Source: Sphingomonas sp. 7/4-4 (GTDB taxonomy: Bacteria > Pseudomonadota > Alphaproteobacteria > Sphingomonadales > Sphingomonadaceae). Taken from it: a stretch of 64,000 nucleotides of DNA. The notes below the pieces were generated by a model, which was not told the DNA's origin, did not search any database, and was given only the letters and a program-made list of their open reading frames with translations. Shown here piece by piece: positions 8,617 to 16,786 of this stretch. The position numbers were made by a program, and so were the translations under genes. The stretch lies in assembly GCF_027941955.1 (NCBI RefSeq), contig NZ_CP115960.1, forward strand, positions 3,054,501 through 3,118,500. Reading direction: 5' to 3'. The stretch's first letter is position 1. Each line of letters opens with the position of its first letter.

Positions 8617-9410
8617 TGGTTCACCAGTTCCACAAAGAGTTCGCTCGCCCGCACCGCCGCGTCCTCCCGCATCGGCGTCACCGGCAGTTCGGACACGCGC
8701 GCCAGCTCCTCGGCGATCAGCTGTTCGATCTCGGGCGCGCGCGTCCCGTTCGACATTTCGTTGGTTCGGCTCTTCGCCTCTACCAGCTCGGCGATGCGAT
8801 CGCTCAGCGACGCCGGCAGATCGGTCGCCTCGATCAACGCCTGCAGGTTCATCGGCGGCCGCACCGTCGGCGCCAGCCGCAAGGCCCGCACCGCGAGCGC
8901 CGGGCGAAGTGCGTAAAAATACTTCTTCACCGGCACGTCGCCCGGCCGATCGAGCCAGCGGTTCGACGCTGCCCGGCCCAAATTGGCGTAATGATGCGCC
9001 AGCGCCCGCGGATCGAGCAGCGCGTCGGCAAGCGCCGCGAGCCTGCCGACGAAGGGATCGTCGGCGCGATAGCGGATCGGCGACAGCATCCATTCGCTGA
9101 TCACGGCGTTCGACTTGAGCAACAGGCCCAATGCCTTGCGCACATCCCAGCCGTTCAGATCGATCTCGTCGACGATCGAGTGCTCGATCACGTCGCGCCC
9201 CGGCACCAGCGACAGATACCAGTCGCGCGGCCGCACATAGACGAAGCGCACGTCATAATCGCTGTCGGGCGACGGGAAGCCCCACGCCCGGGAGCCGGAC
9301 TCGACGGCCATCAGCAGGCGCACGCCCTCAGTCGCCTCGACGGCATCGAGGCGCTGTTCGATCTCGCGCCGCACGGCGGCGTCGATGGGGTCGTGAACCT
9401 GGGCAGTCAT
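8613..9410 (-). CDS. predicted nucleotidyltransferase of RNA-repair operons (Pol-beta superfamily)
   Basis: 265 residues. The N-terminal domain has the nucleotidyltransferase core GSRAWGFPSPDSDYDVRFVY (G-S then D-x-D), with two metal-binding aspartates, followed by EHSIVDEIDLNGWDVRKAL. The C-terminal half is helical. It resembles the predicted nucleotidyltransferases (COG3541 type) that others have found beside RtcB. The ATG at 9410 is preferred over an upstream TTG at 9443. It sits between rtcB (37 bp upstream) and rtcA (ATGA overlap). A role in adding nucleotides to RNA ends, or in AMP transfer, before or after RtcB ligation is inference. Confidence 0.8.
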   Translation of the reverse strand: MTAQVHDPIDAAVRREIEQRLDAVEATEGVRLLMAVESGSRAWGFPSPDSDYDVRFVYVRPRDWYLSLVPGRDVIEHSIVDEIDLNGWDVRKALGLLLKSNAVISEWMLSPIRYRADDPFVGRLAALADALLDPRALAHHYANLGRAASNRWLDRPGDVPVKKYFYALRPALAVRALRLAPTVRPPMNLQALIEATDLPASLSDRIAELVEAKSRTNEMSNGTRAPEIEQLIAEELARVSELPVTPMREDAAVRASELFVELVNQ

Positions 9411-9447
9411 GCGAAATTCCAGAGGATGGCGGTGCGCGCCCAAGGCA

Positions 9448-10674
9448 TCAGCCCTTGACGCACACCACCTGCTTCAGTGTGTGGACGATCTCGACCAGGT
9501 CGGCCTGCGCCGCCATCACGGCCTCGATCGACTTATAGGCCCGGGGCGTCTCGTCGATCACGTCCGCGTCCTTGCGGCACTCGACGCCCGCCGTATCGGC
9601 GATGTGCTCGTCGAGCGTCACCAGCTTCTTGGCCGCGGTGCGCGACATCACGCGTCCCGCGCCGTGGCTGCAGCTGTCGAACGATTCCGGATTGCCCAGC
9701 CCGCGCACGATGAACGACTTCGCGCCCATCGAGCCCGGGATGATGCCCATCACGCCCTTGGCGGCGCGCACGGCGCCCTTGCGGGTGACGAGGACATTCT
9801 CCCCGAAATGGTTCTCGCGCTGGACGTAGTTATGGTGGCAGTTCACTGCCTCCATCTCCGCATCGAACGGCTTGGCGATCCGGCTCCGCAACGCGCGGAT
9901 GACGTTGGTCATCATCATCCGCCGGTTCAGCGCGGCGAAGTCCTGTGCCCAGCCGACCGCCTCGACATAATCGTCGAAATGGTCGGTCCCTTCCGGGAAG
10001 TAAGCGAGGTCCTCGTCGGGCAGGTTGATGTGCCACTTGCGCATGTCCTTCTTCGCGAGCTCGATGAAGAACGTCCCGATCGCGTTGCCCACGCCGCGCG
10101 AACCCGAGTGCAGCATCACCCACACCCGCTGTTCCTCGTCTAGGCACAGCTCGATGAAGTGGTTGCCGGTGCCGAGCGTGCCGAGATGCGTCAGGTTGTT
10201 GGTATTCTTCAGCCGCGGATGCTTGTCGGTGAGCCGCTCGAAGCGCTGGGCGAGCGTCGCCCACGCCTCGATGATCGCCGGCGGCGGATCGCCCCACGAA
10301 CCCGTATCGCGCTTGCCGCGCCCGACGGAGCGGCCATGCGGCACGGCCTGCTCGATCGCCGAACGAATGGCTTCCAGATTGTCCGGAAGATCGCTCGCCA
10401 CCAGCGAGGTACGCGCCGCCATCATGCCGCAGCCGATATCGACGCCCACCGCCGCGGGAATCACGGCGCCTTTGGTCGGAATCACCGAGCCCACGGTCGC
10501 GCCGATGCCGACATGCACGTCCGGCATTGCTGCGACGTGGCGGAACACGAACGGCATCTGCGCAGCGCGCGTCAGCTGCGCCCGCGCGCCGTCCTCGACC
10601 GGCACGCCGCGGGTCCACATCTTGATCGGCACGCCGCCTTCGACGTGCTGATAATCATAGGTCGTCTCGGTCAT
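9448..10674 (-). CDS. rtcB: RNA-splicing ligase RtcB (GTP-dependent 3'-phosphate/5'-OH RNA ligase)
   Basis: 408 residues, uninterrupted. It joins a 2',3'-cyclic phosphate or 3'-phosphate end to a 5'-OH end, with Mn and GTP, through a histidine-guanylate. Visible signature segments are AAVGVDIGCGMMA (metal-binding Asp and Cys), HLGTLGTGNHFIELC (metal-binding His), MLHSGSRGVGN, NCHHNYVQRENHFG and SCSHGAGRVMSRTAA, which holds the guanylated histidine region. A strong GGAGG precedes the ATG. It is the first protein gene after four Y-RNA-like units in the operon. Confidence 0.97.
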   Translation of the reverse strand: MTETTYDYQHVEGGVPIKMWTRGVPVEDGARAQLTRAAQMPFVFRHVAAMPDVHVGIGATVGSVIPTKGAVIPAAVGVDIGCGMMAARTSLVASDLPDNLEAIRSAIEQAVPHGRSVGRGKRDTGSWGDPPPAIIEAWATLAQRFERLTDKHPRLKNTNNLTHLGTLGTGNHFIELCLDEEQRVWVMLHSGSRGVGNAIGTFFIELAKKDMRKWHINLPDEDLAYFPEGTDHFDDYVEAVGWAQDFAALNRRMMMTNVIRALRSRIAKPFDAEMEAVNCHHNYVQRENHFGENVLVTRKGAVRAAKGVMGIIPGSMGAKSFIVRGLGNPESFDSCSHGAGRVMSRTAAKKLVTLDEHIADTAGVECRKDADVIDETPRAYKSIEAVMAAQADLVEIVHTLKQVVCVKG

Positions 10675-10712
10675 CTCGACCTCCTCATGCAGTTCGTATC
10701 AATTCGGCCTCG

Positions 10713-10808
10713 GCGCGGCGACGACGGAATGACGAGACTTCCGGCCTTTCGACCGTGGAGGGTTCGAACCTCCATTTCCCAATGTAGTCCCATCGGCATT
10801 CGCCGCGC
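10713..10808 (-). ncRNA. Y-RNA-like gene, unit 4 (minimal tRNA mimic)
   Basis: Read on the minus strand, the ends GCGCGGCGA (10808-10800) and TCGCCGCGC (10721-10713) are perfectly complementary, closing a Y-RNA-style stem. As in the other three units, GGCGAATGC and GGGACTACA lie at the 5' side and TCGTCGCC at the 3' side. The core has a canonical T-arm (GGAGG-TTCGAAC-CCTCC, 10757-10773) followed by a five-pair stem capped by GAAA (10742-10755) in place of the acceptor stem. A D-arm is not apparent. It is the last unit, 38 bp before rtcB. The secondary structure was drawn by eye. Confidence 0.75.
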
Positions 10809-10818
10809 TTCGGCCCTC

Positions 10819-10944
10819 GCCGGCGACGAGCGATGGCGAGACATTTTCCCTGAGCTATCCGATTTCCCGGAGGCGGAGTTGAACCGCCGACCTCCCGCTG
10901 AAGAGCGGGTGCTCTGACCTGTAGTCCCGCCGGCATTCGCCAGC
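10819..10944 (-). ncRNA. Y-RNA-like gene, unit 3 (permuted tRNA mimic opened in the D-loop)
   Basis: The ends GCTGGCGA and TCGCCGGC pair (one G-U). Inside, in order: a D-arm 3' half (CAGAGC), an anticodon-arm-like hairpin CCCGCT-CTTC-AGCGGG (10894-10909) with a four-base loop instead of seven, a five-base variable loop, a T-arm GGCGG-TTCAACT-CCGCC (10872-10888), a short acceptor-like stem closed by GAAA, and a D-arm 5' half (TAGCTCAG). This is the element order of a tRNA cut in the D-loop with its acceptor ends joined. It is not a decoding tRNA. It shares GGCGAATGC, GGGACTACA and TCGTCGCC with the other units. Confidence 0.75.
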
Positions 10945-10956
10945 ATGGTTCATGGT

Positions 10957-11081
10957 TCACGGCGACGAGTTGGTCGTGAAACAGCCTCATGCTCTAACCG
11001 TCTGAGCTACCCGGCCGAAGCCGGGGCGGACTTGAACCGCCGACCCTGAAGTCCGTGTAGTTCCACTGGCATTCGCCGTGA
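10957..11081 (-). ncRNA. Y-RNA-like gene, unit 2 (permuted tRNA mimic opened in the anticodon)
   Basis: The ends TCACGGCGA (11081-11073) and TCGCCGTGA (10965-10957) pair perfectly. The core reads: variable-loop-like AGGGTC, T-arm GGCGG-TTCAAGT-CCGCC (11025-11041), an acceptor-like stem CCGGC-TTCG-GCCGG closed by a UUCG tetraloop (11011-11024), then a complete D-arm GCTC-AGACGGTTA-GAGC (10991-11007) with the canonical GG. This is a tRNA whose acceptor ends have been joined and whose anticodon arm is replaced by the Y stem, the arrangement known for YrlA RNAs. It is the clearest of the four units. Confidence 0.82.
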
Positions 11082-11091
11082 TGTCCGTGTC

Positions 11092-11247
11092 GGGTCGTGG
11101 CGACGAGTTCGGTGAGACGCGGCCCTTAAGCTACGTGTCGGCGGCGGGGTTCGAACCCGCATCTCTCCAATCCGTTTCCGGCGCTGGAGCGCTTTACTCG
11201 TCGGGCCTCCTGTGGACATGTAGTCCCACCAGCATTCGCCACGACCC
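11092..11247 (-). ncRNA. Y-RNA-like gene, unit 1 (first after rsr)
   Basis: The ends GGGTCGTGGCGA (11247-11236) and TCGCCACGACCC (11103-11092) form a perfect 12-pair stem. GGCGAATGC and GGGACTACA follow the 5' strand and CTCGTCGCC precedes the end. The core has a canonical T-arm GCGGG-TTCGAAC-CCCGC (11144-11160), an anticodon-stem-like pairing CTCCA/TGGAG enclosing CCG-GAAA-CGG, and a downstream GCTT able to pair with an upstream AAGC as a D-stem. This suggests a permuted tRNA opened in the D-loop, less certainly than unit 2. It begins only 6 bases after the rsr stop codon. Confidence 0.75.
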
Positions 11248-11253
11248 TTGTTC

Positions 11254-12806
11254 CTATACCTCCACTTGCTTGATGATCTCGACCCAGTCGCGCGTCTCGC
11301 CAGAGACGAAGCGCGCAAGCGTGTCGAAGACGGCATCGGAGAAGCCCCCGACATTCAGGATGTCCGCGCGGGCCTGGGCCTGCGTGGTGCCGTAAGGCTG
11401 GATGTCGATGCAGACGAGCTTCGCGCCCGGGTTGCGGGCCTTCAGCCTGTCCCATTCGCGCATCGTCGCGGTCGCGCCGTACCGGGTGGCATCCACCCAC
11501 GACTCGTTGTCCGAGACGATGACGACAAGGTCGGCCGGCTCGCGCACCGCGTTGAGCAAGGCGAGCGGCGCCGAGACATTGGTCCCGCCCCCGCCGACCG
11601 CCGCCAGCTTCGCCGCATTGACGGCGACGCGGGCGCGCGGATCGAGATTCACCTTCACTACGCCTTGCTCGAATGGCAGCACCCGCGCGTCCCGATTGGT
11701 CCGCAGCATCGCCGCCGCGACCAGGGCCGCGACATCGATGCAGCGCACCTTCGACGAGGCGCCCTTGCGGCTACCCGTCACCGGCGAGGACATCGACCCT
11801 GAAACGTCAGGGCAAACCACCACGCGACCCGGCACCATCGGCACGCGGACGAGCGATCGCTCGAGCGCATCCTCCAGCGCCGCCTGGACCTTGAGCGGCA
11901 CGCCTTCGCCGACCTGACTCAGCGCCGTCATCAGCTGATACGGCATGGGCCGGACCTTCTCGAGCGTCTGCGCATCCGAAAGCCGTGCTGCGACCATCTC
12001 GGTGACTCCCGCCACGTCGAACGCGCCGTTGCGCGCCAGCGTGTTGAGGTTCATCCGCAGCGCCTGCCATCCGATGCGACCCGCGAGCTCCGCCCAATTT
12101 TCCGCGGTCAGGGAAAGGCCGTGAGCCATTCGAACGGGACCGGCGGGAGCGGAAGCCCATTGTCGGCCTTCCACGCCTCGAACGCGGCGATCTCGGCAGG
12201 CAGCGCGGCGACATCGTAAGGACGCCCGATCAGCCAGCCATAGAAAGCCTTGCGTGCGGCATCCGCGGGCTTGGGGTGAACCACCCGGACAATGTCCGCG
12301 AGGCTCGGATCCTTGCCCGTCGCCGCCGCCATCAGCTGCGGCATCCCTGCCTGCTCCAGCCAGAGCTGGACCAGCCGCTTGGGCCGTGAGCCGAGTGAGG
12401 TCCGCCCGACCTGCCCCGAGCGCATGATCTGCACGAAGTTGCGCAGCATCCGCCCGTTGTCGATCACGCGGTTGAATACCGGGATCGCCAGATCGGGATC
12501 GGCGACGGTGAGATACGCTGCCAGCAATGCCGGCATGTCCTTCATCGCTCCCGAGCGCCGCGCATAGATCGCGGCCTGCGCCACGAAATATGGATCGACC
12601 GCCTTGGCCGCTTCCAGCACGTCGGCGAGCTGCGTTTCGGCAGCGCCGTAGAAAGTGTCGGCAAGCGTTCCCGTCGCCGCAAGCTGGGCGAGCTTCGCCT
12701 CGGGTCCATAGGCATAAGCCGGTGCACCCTCGCGGTTCAGCGTGTCCGCACGCGGCAGCAGCCTTGCGACCGCCGAAGCAAAAGTCCCTTGTTGGCCATC
12801 GTCCAA
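11254..12806 (-). CDS. rsr: Ro60/TROVE-domain RNA-binding protein (one frameshift)
   Basis: About 517 residues, normal for bacterial Ro orthologues, after closing a break near 12114 (CCC on the coding strand where CCCC is needed in TAFPLTAENW). The N-terminal two thirds is the HEAT-repeat TROVE ring that binds Y RNA on its outer face and misfolded RNA ends in the hole. The C-terminal third is a von Willebrand factor A domain with a MIDAS motif VVCPDVSGSMSSP and a later VSDNESW. First protein gene of the predicted sigma-54 operon, followed at once by four Y-RNA-like units. As read, the frame stops soon after the break, so a truncated protein would result. Confidence 0.95.
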
Positions 12807-12814
12807 CCTCCATT

Positions 12815-12892
12815 TGGTCAGGGCGGCAGGATTTGAACCTGCGACCTCCCGCTCCCAAGGCGGGCGCTCTGCGCAGCCTGAGCTACGCCCTG
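12815..12892 (-). tRNA. tRNA-Pro(UGG)-like gene with encoded CCA, inside the RNA-repair operon
   Basis: A complete cloverleaf can be drawn: acceptor CAGGGCG/CGCCCTG with C1-G72 and A73 (proline identity), D-stem GCTC/GAGC, anticodon arm CCCGC-CTTGGGA-GCGGG with anticodon UGG (12857-12855), variable loop AGGTC, T-arm GCAGG-TTCAAAT-CCTGC, and genomic CCA at 12817-12815. The odd point is the D-loop AGGCTGCGCA: the G18-G19 pair expected for elbow contacts with the T-loop appears as GC. It could be a working tRNA-Pro, or a stress-expressed tRNA-like RNA. It ends 8 bases before the rsr start and about 80 bases after the predicted transcription start. Confidence 0.8.
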
Positions 12893-12904
12893 TGAAATCC
12901 TTGG

Positions 12905-12930
12905 GGGCGACCGGCCTATTCCGGCCGCCC
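12905..12930 (-). other. leader hairpin upstream of the tRNA-like gene
   Basis: On the RNA-sense strand GGGCGGCCGG and CCGGTCGCCC pair (one G-U) around a six-base loop, between the sigma-54 promoter and the tRNA-like gene. Just upstream, 12949-12965 contains a GGTCGAAC block inside GGAG/CTCC, faintly reminiscent of a T-arm. It could be a processing signal or a decayed RNA unit. It is not followed by a T-run, so it is probably not a terminator. Confidence 0.55.
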
Positions 12931-12985
12931 TCCTGCTGCTCGCCGGATGGAGGTTCGACCGCTCCGTCCGACGCCGATCACCTTC

Positions 12986-13000
12986 GCAGGAGGTGTGCCA
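12986..13000 (-). promoter_or_regulatory. sigma-54 (-24/-12) promoter of the RNA-repair operon
   Basis: The minus strand reads TGGCACACCTCCTGC. The GG at 12999-12998 and the GC at 12987-12986 are exactly ten bases apart, as needed for sigma-54, and TGGCAC matches the -24 consensus. Transcription should start near 12974. The divergent gene is RtcR, a sigma-54 enhancer-binding protein, so context and sequence agree. Upstream, 13051-13089 contains CTAAG/CTTAG and TGTGG/CCACA pairs that could be activator sites; this is a weak inference. Confidence 0.85.
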
Positions 13001-13149
13001 GTTTTGCTTTGAGGAGCGCGCAATTCTCATAAACAGCTGATTTAACGTGACTAAGTATGCATGTGGATGACGGAAGCCGCTTAGCCACATCGCAAAGCTA
13101 CGCAAATTTCTCTATCGCGCAGGATCAGAACTTATCCTATCGTCTAAAC

Positions 13150-14741
13150 ATGAGACCGCTAGTCGTCATCGGATTCCTCGGCTCGACGCTGGACGCGGCC
13201 AAGTTCGGGCCTTCGCGCTGGAACAAGTGGCGGCCTACGGTCGGACTGGCGATGCACGAGGATCTTCGTGTCGATCGTCTGATCCTGATCCACGGCACTG
13301 CCCACCGCCGGCTGGCGGAATTCGTCTCCGAGGACGTCATGTCGGTGTCTCCGGAGACTTCGGTCGAAATGCGTCTGCTAGACTTCCGCGATCCGTGGGA
13401 CTTCGAGGAAGTCTACGGCAAGCTGCTCGATTTCGCGCGCGCAGAGCCCTTCGACCCTGAAGCCGAGGACTATCTGGTCCACATCACCACCGGCACGCAC
13501 GTCGCGCAGATCTGCCTCTTCCTGCTGACCGAAGCACGCTATCTACCCGGCCGCCTGCTGCAGACCCAGCCTCAGCGCGGTTCGCTCAATCCCGCCGGCA
13601 TCTGGAACACGATCGATCTCGACCTTTCCCGCTACGACAGCATCGCGACGCGCTTCGCGGTGGCCAGCGCCGAAAGCACGTCGTTCCTCAAATCCGGCAT
13701 CGATACCCGCAACGCCGCCTTCAATCGCATGATCGACGAGATCGAGCGGGTGGCGCTGCGCTCCAAGGCGCCGATCCTGCTGATGGGCCCCACCGGCGCG
13801 GGCAAGAGCCTGCTCGCCCGGCGCATCTACGAACTGAAGCGCCTCAAGCATCAGGTTGCCGGCCCGTTCGTCGAAGTGAATTGCGCGACGCTGAAGGGCG
13901 ATGGCGCGATGTCGGCGCTGTTCGGCCATCGCAAGGGCGCCTTCACCGGCGCAGTAGCCGATCGCCCAGGCCTGCTCCGCGCGGCGGACAAGGGGATGCT
14001 GTTCCTCGACGAGATCGGCGAACTCGGCCTAGACGAACAGGCGATGATCCTGCGCGCGATCGAGGACAAGCGCTTCCTGCCGGTCGGTTCCGACAAGGAA
14101 GCGGCATCCGAGTTCCAGCTGATCGCCGGCACCAATCGCGATCTGGGAGAAGCGGTCGCAGCCGGCGGGTTCCGCGACGACCTCTATGCCCGCCTGAATT
14201 TGTGGACCTTCCAGCTTCCCGGGCTCGCCGAGCGCCGCGAGGATATCGAGCCGAATCTCGACTATGAGCTTGATCGCTATGCCGAACGCGAAGGCGAGCG
14301 CGCCAGCTTCAACAAGGAAGCGCGTCAGCGCTACCTTGCCTTCGCCACTGCGCCGGACGCACGCTGGCCGGGCAACTTCCGCGACCTCGCCGCAAGTGTC
14401 ACCCGCATGGCGACGCTCAGCCCCAAGGGCCGCATCGACCTGGAATGCGTTGATGCAGAGATCGCGAGGCTCAGGCGCCTATGGGTGGGGCAGACCTCCG
14501 ATAGCTTGGGCGTCCTGGGCGAGCTGCTCGATCCCCATGCGGTCGCCGGGATCGACCCATTCGACCAAGTGCAGCTTGCGGAGGTCATCCGAACCTGCCG
14601 GAACAGCCGCTCGCTCTCCGAGGCGGGCCGGACACTTTTGCCGCCTCGAGAGCACGTCGCAGCACCGCGAATGACGCCGACCGGCTACGAAAATATTTGA
14701 GCCGCTTCGAATTGGATTGGCCGGCCGTTTCTCAAAACTAG
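13150..14741 (+). CDS. rtcR: RtcR, CARF-domain sigma-54-dependent activator (frameshift near 3' end)
   Basis: 530 residues once a break near 14636 is closed (TTTT, five needed), which restores a C-terminal Fis-type helix-turn-helix ending NDADRLRKYLSRFELDW. Residues 1 to about 180 form the RtcR-specific CARF domain, with the conserved YLVHITTGTHVAQIC. The AAA+ domain has Walker A GPTGAGKS, the sigma-54 contact loop KGAFTGA and Walker B MLFLDEIGEL. The start at 13150 gives MRPLVVIGFLGSTLD, matching other RtcR proteins. In enterobacteria the CARF domain senses damaged tRNA fragments and relieves repression of the AAA+ domain; the same is inferred here. It is divergent from the operon it should activate. 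Confidence 0.95.
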
Positions 14742-14793
14742 GCGCCCACGGCGCTTCCGCTTTCCACCAAACTCGATCCGACACGTTTTCGCA

Positions 14794-14928
14794 GCCGCTA
14801 AATTGACTCAGTTGGCGGAAACACGATTCAACACGTAACATTATTGCGCTTGCGTGAACTCCTGCTTCCTCTCGCGCCCGATGCCGACCGCGCCAGCCAA
14901 GCAAATGAAATCCTACATTGCAAGCGGG
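14794..14928 (+). repeat. dispersed repeat, long copy B
   Basis: Near-identical to 6559-6694 over its whole length, with a few substitutions, and ending with the same AAATCCTACATTGCAAG block. It abuts the feoB stop codon (14931), so it lies directly downstream of feoB on the minus strand and could carry its transcript end. It contains no coding frame. Confidence 0.8.
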
Positions 14929-14930
14929 CG

Positions 14931-16786
14931 CTAGAGACCCAGCGCCACTGCGCTCCAATAAGTGATCCCCGCCGCCACATAAGCGAGCACGAACAAATAG
15001 CCGACCATGAAGGCGGGCCATTTCCAGCCGTTGGTCTCCCTTCGCGTCACTGCGATCGTCGAGATGCATTGCGGCGCGAAGACGAACCACATCAGGAAGG
15101 CCAGCGCAGTCGGCAGGGTCCAGTTCTTCTGGAGATTGGCGCGTAGTGCTTCCTGGCCGGAGGCGCCTTCGGGATCGTCGATCGCGTAGACGGTGCCGAT
15201 CGCGGCGACGGCGACTTCGCGCGCGGCCATTGCGGGGATCAGAGCGAGCGCGATGTCGCGGTTGAAGCCGATCGGGGAGACCACGGCCTGGAGCCCGTTG
15301 CCGATCCGCCCCGCGATCGAATAATCGACCGGCGAGATGCCCGATCCCTCGGGCGGCTTGGGGAAGCTCAATAGCGCCCAGAGCACGATCGTGGTCAGCA
15401 GGATGATCGTGCCGGCGCGCTTCAGGAAAATCTCGGCGCGCTGCAAAAGCCCGAGCAGCACATCGCGCAGTCGCGGCATCTGATATTTGGGCATCTCCAT
15501 CATGAAGCCCGAAGTCGCGCCCCTGGTCACCGTCCGGCGGAGCACCAACGCCGCGCCGAATGCGCCGGCGATGCCCATCACATAAAGGGCGAACAGCACG
15601 AGGCCCTGCAGCCCGATCCCCGGAAGCACGGCCCGATCGGGGATCAGCGCGCCGATGATGATGGTGTAGACGGGCAAGCGCGCCGAACAGGTCATCAGCG
15701 GCGCGATCAGGATCGTGGTGAGCCGATCCTTCTCGTCCGAGATGGTCCGCGTCGCCATGATGCCGGGCACGGCGCAGGCGAAGCTCGACAGCAAGGGAAT
15801 GAAGGCGCGGCCCGACAGGCCGACGCTCGCCATGATCCGATCCATCAGGAAGGCGGCGCGGACCATGTAGCCCGAAGCTTCGAGCACGAGGATGAAGGCG
15901 AACAGGATCAGGATCTGCGGCAGGAACACCACCACTGCGCCGACGCCCGCGATCACCCCGTCGGTGAGCAGCGAGCGCAGCAGCCCATCGGCCATATGAT
16001 CCTTGAGCGCGCCCTGGAGCCACGAAAAGCCCGCGTCGATCGCGTCGGCCGGCGGCGTCGCCCAGGCGAACACCGCCTGGAACATCACGAACAGGATGCC
16101 GAGCAGGAGGATCGTCCCCGCCACGGGATGGAGCGCAACCGCGTCGAGCCGGTGCGTCCAGCGGCGTGCCGCGGTTTCGGAGATGGTGACCGCGGTAGCG
16201 ATCTGGCGCGCGCGGCGCTGGAGGACGACGATGTCGTGCACGACGCCGGCGCCGGGGCGGACCGCATGGACGTTGCGGACGACTTCGCCGAGCCGCTCCT
16301 TGAGTGCGTCGAGCCCGCGCTTGCGCACTGCGACGGTGGGCACCACGGGCACGCCAAGCTCGCGTTCGAGCGCTTCGGGATCGAGCTTCAGTCCATCCCG
16401 CTCGGCGAGATCGACCATGTTGAGCGCGACGACGATCGGCAGGCCCAATGCGATCAGCTGGAGCGTGAAACGGAGATGGTTGTCGAGATTCGAGGCATCG
16501 ACCACCGTGATGATCGCATCGGGCAATCGCTCGCCCGCCTGGCGGCCGATCAGCACGTCGCGCGTCACCTGTTCGTCGGGCGAGGAGGGATCGAGGCTGT
16601 AGGCGCCGGGCAGGTCGAGCAGTTCGACCGGACGGCCGTCCGGCAGCGCCATGCGGCCGGCGTGACGCTCGACCGTGACGCCGGGATAATTGCCGACCTT
16701 CTGGCGCGCGCCGGTCAGCGCGTTGAACAGCGCGCTCTTGCCGGCATTGGGATTGCCGACCAGCGCGACCAAGGGGCCTGGTTCAT
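14931..16786 (-). CDS. feoB: ferrous iron transport protein B (frameshift at codon 5)
   Basis: 618 residues. The cytoplasmic G domain has G1 GNPNAGKSALFNALTG, G3 DLPGAYSLDP and G4 NMVD. The membrane half contains the two Gate motifs, including a segment with SSFACAVPGIMATR, and about eight to ten helices. The start codon at 16786 overlaps the feoA stop by ATGA, but a one-base loss near 16776 (GGGG on the plus strand, five needed) separates it from the body. Restoring it gives MNQAPLVALVGNPNAGKS. It imports Fe(II) across the inner membrane, driven by or gated through GTP. Confidence 0.95.

Noticed and set aside
10872..10909. A normal tRNA gene in unit 3 (T-arm plus anticodon-like arm)
   Set aside because: The anticodon-like loop has only four unpaired bases and the acceptor and D-arm halves are on the wrong sides. 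A permuted tRNA mimic explains it.
10713..11247. CRISPR-like array (regularly spaced similar units)
   Set aside because: The shared parts are short and the units are 96-156 bases with internal pairing and T-arms. There are no identical direct repeats with unique spacers and no cas genes.
10685..11500. Small open frames within the rsr-rtcB interval
   Set aside because: They follow the GC-rich RNA units, carry no family motif and differ in every frame. The interval is better explained by structured RNAs.
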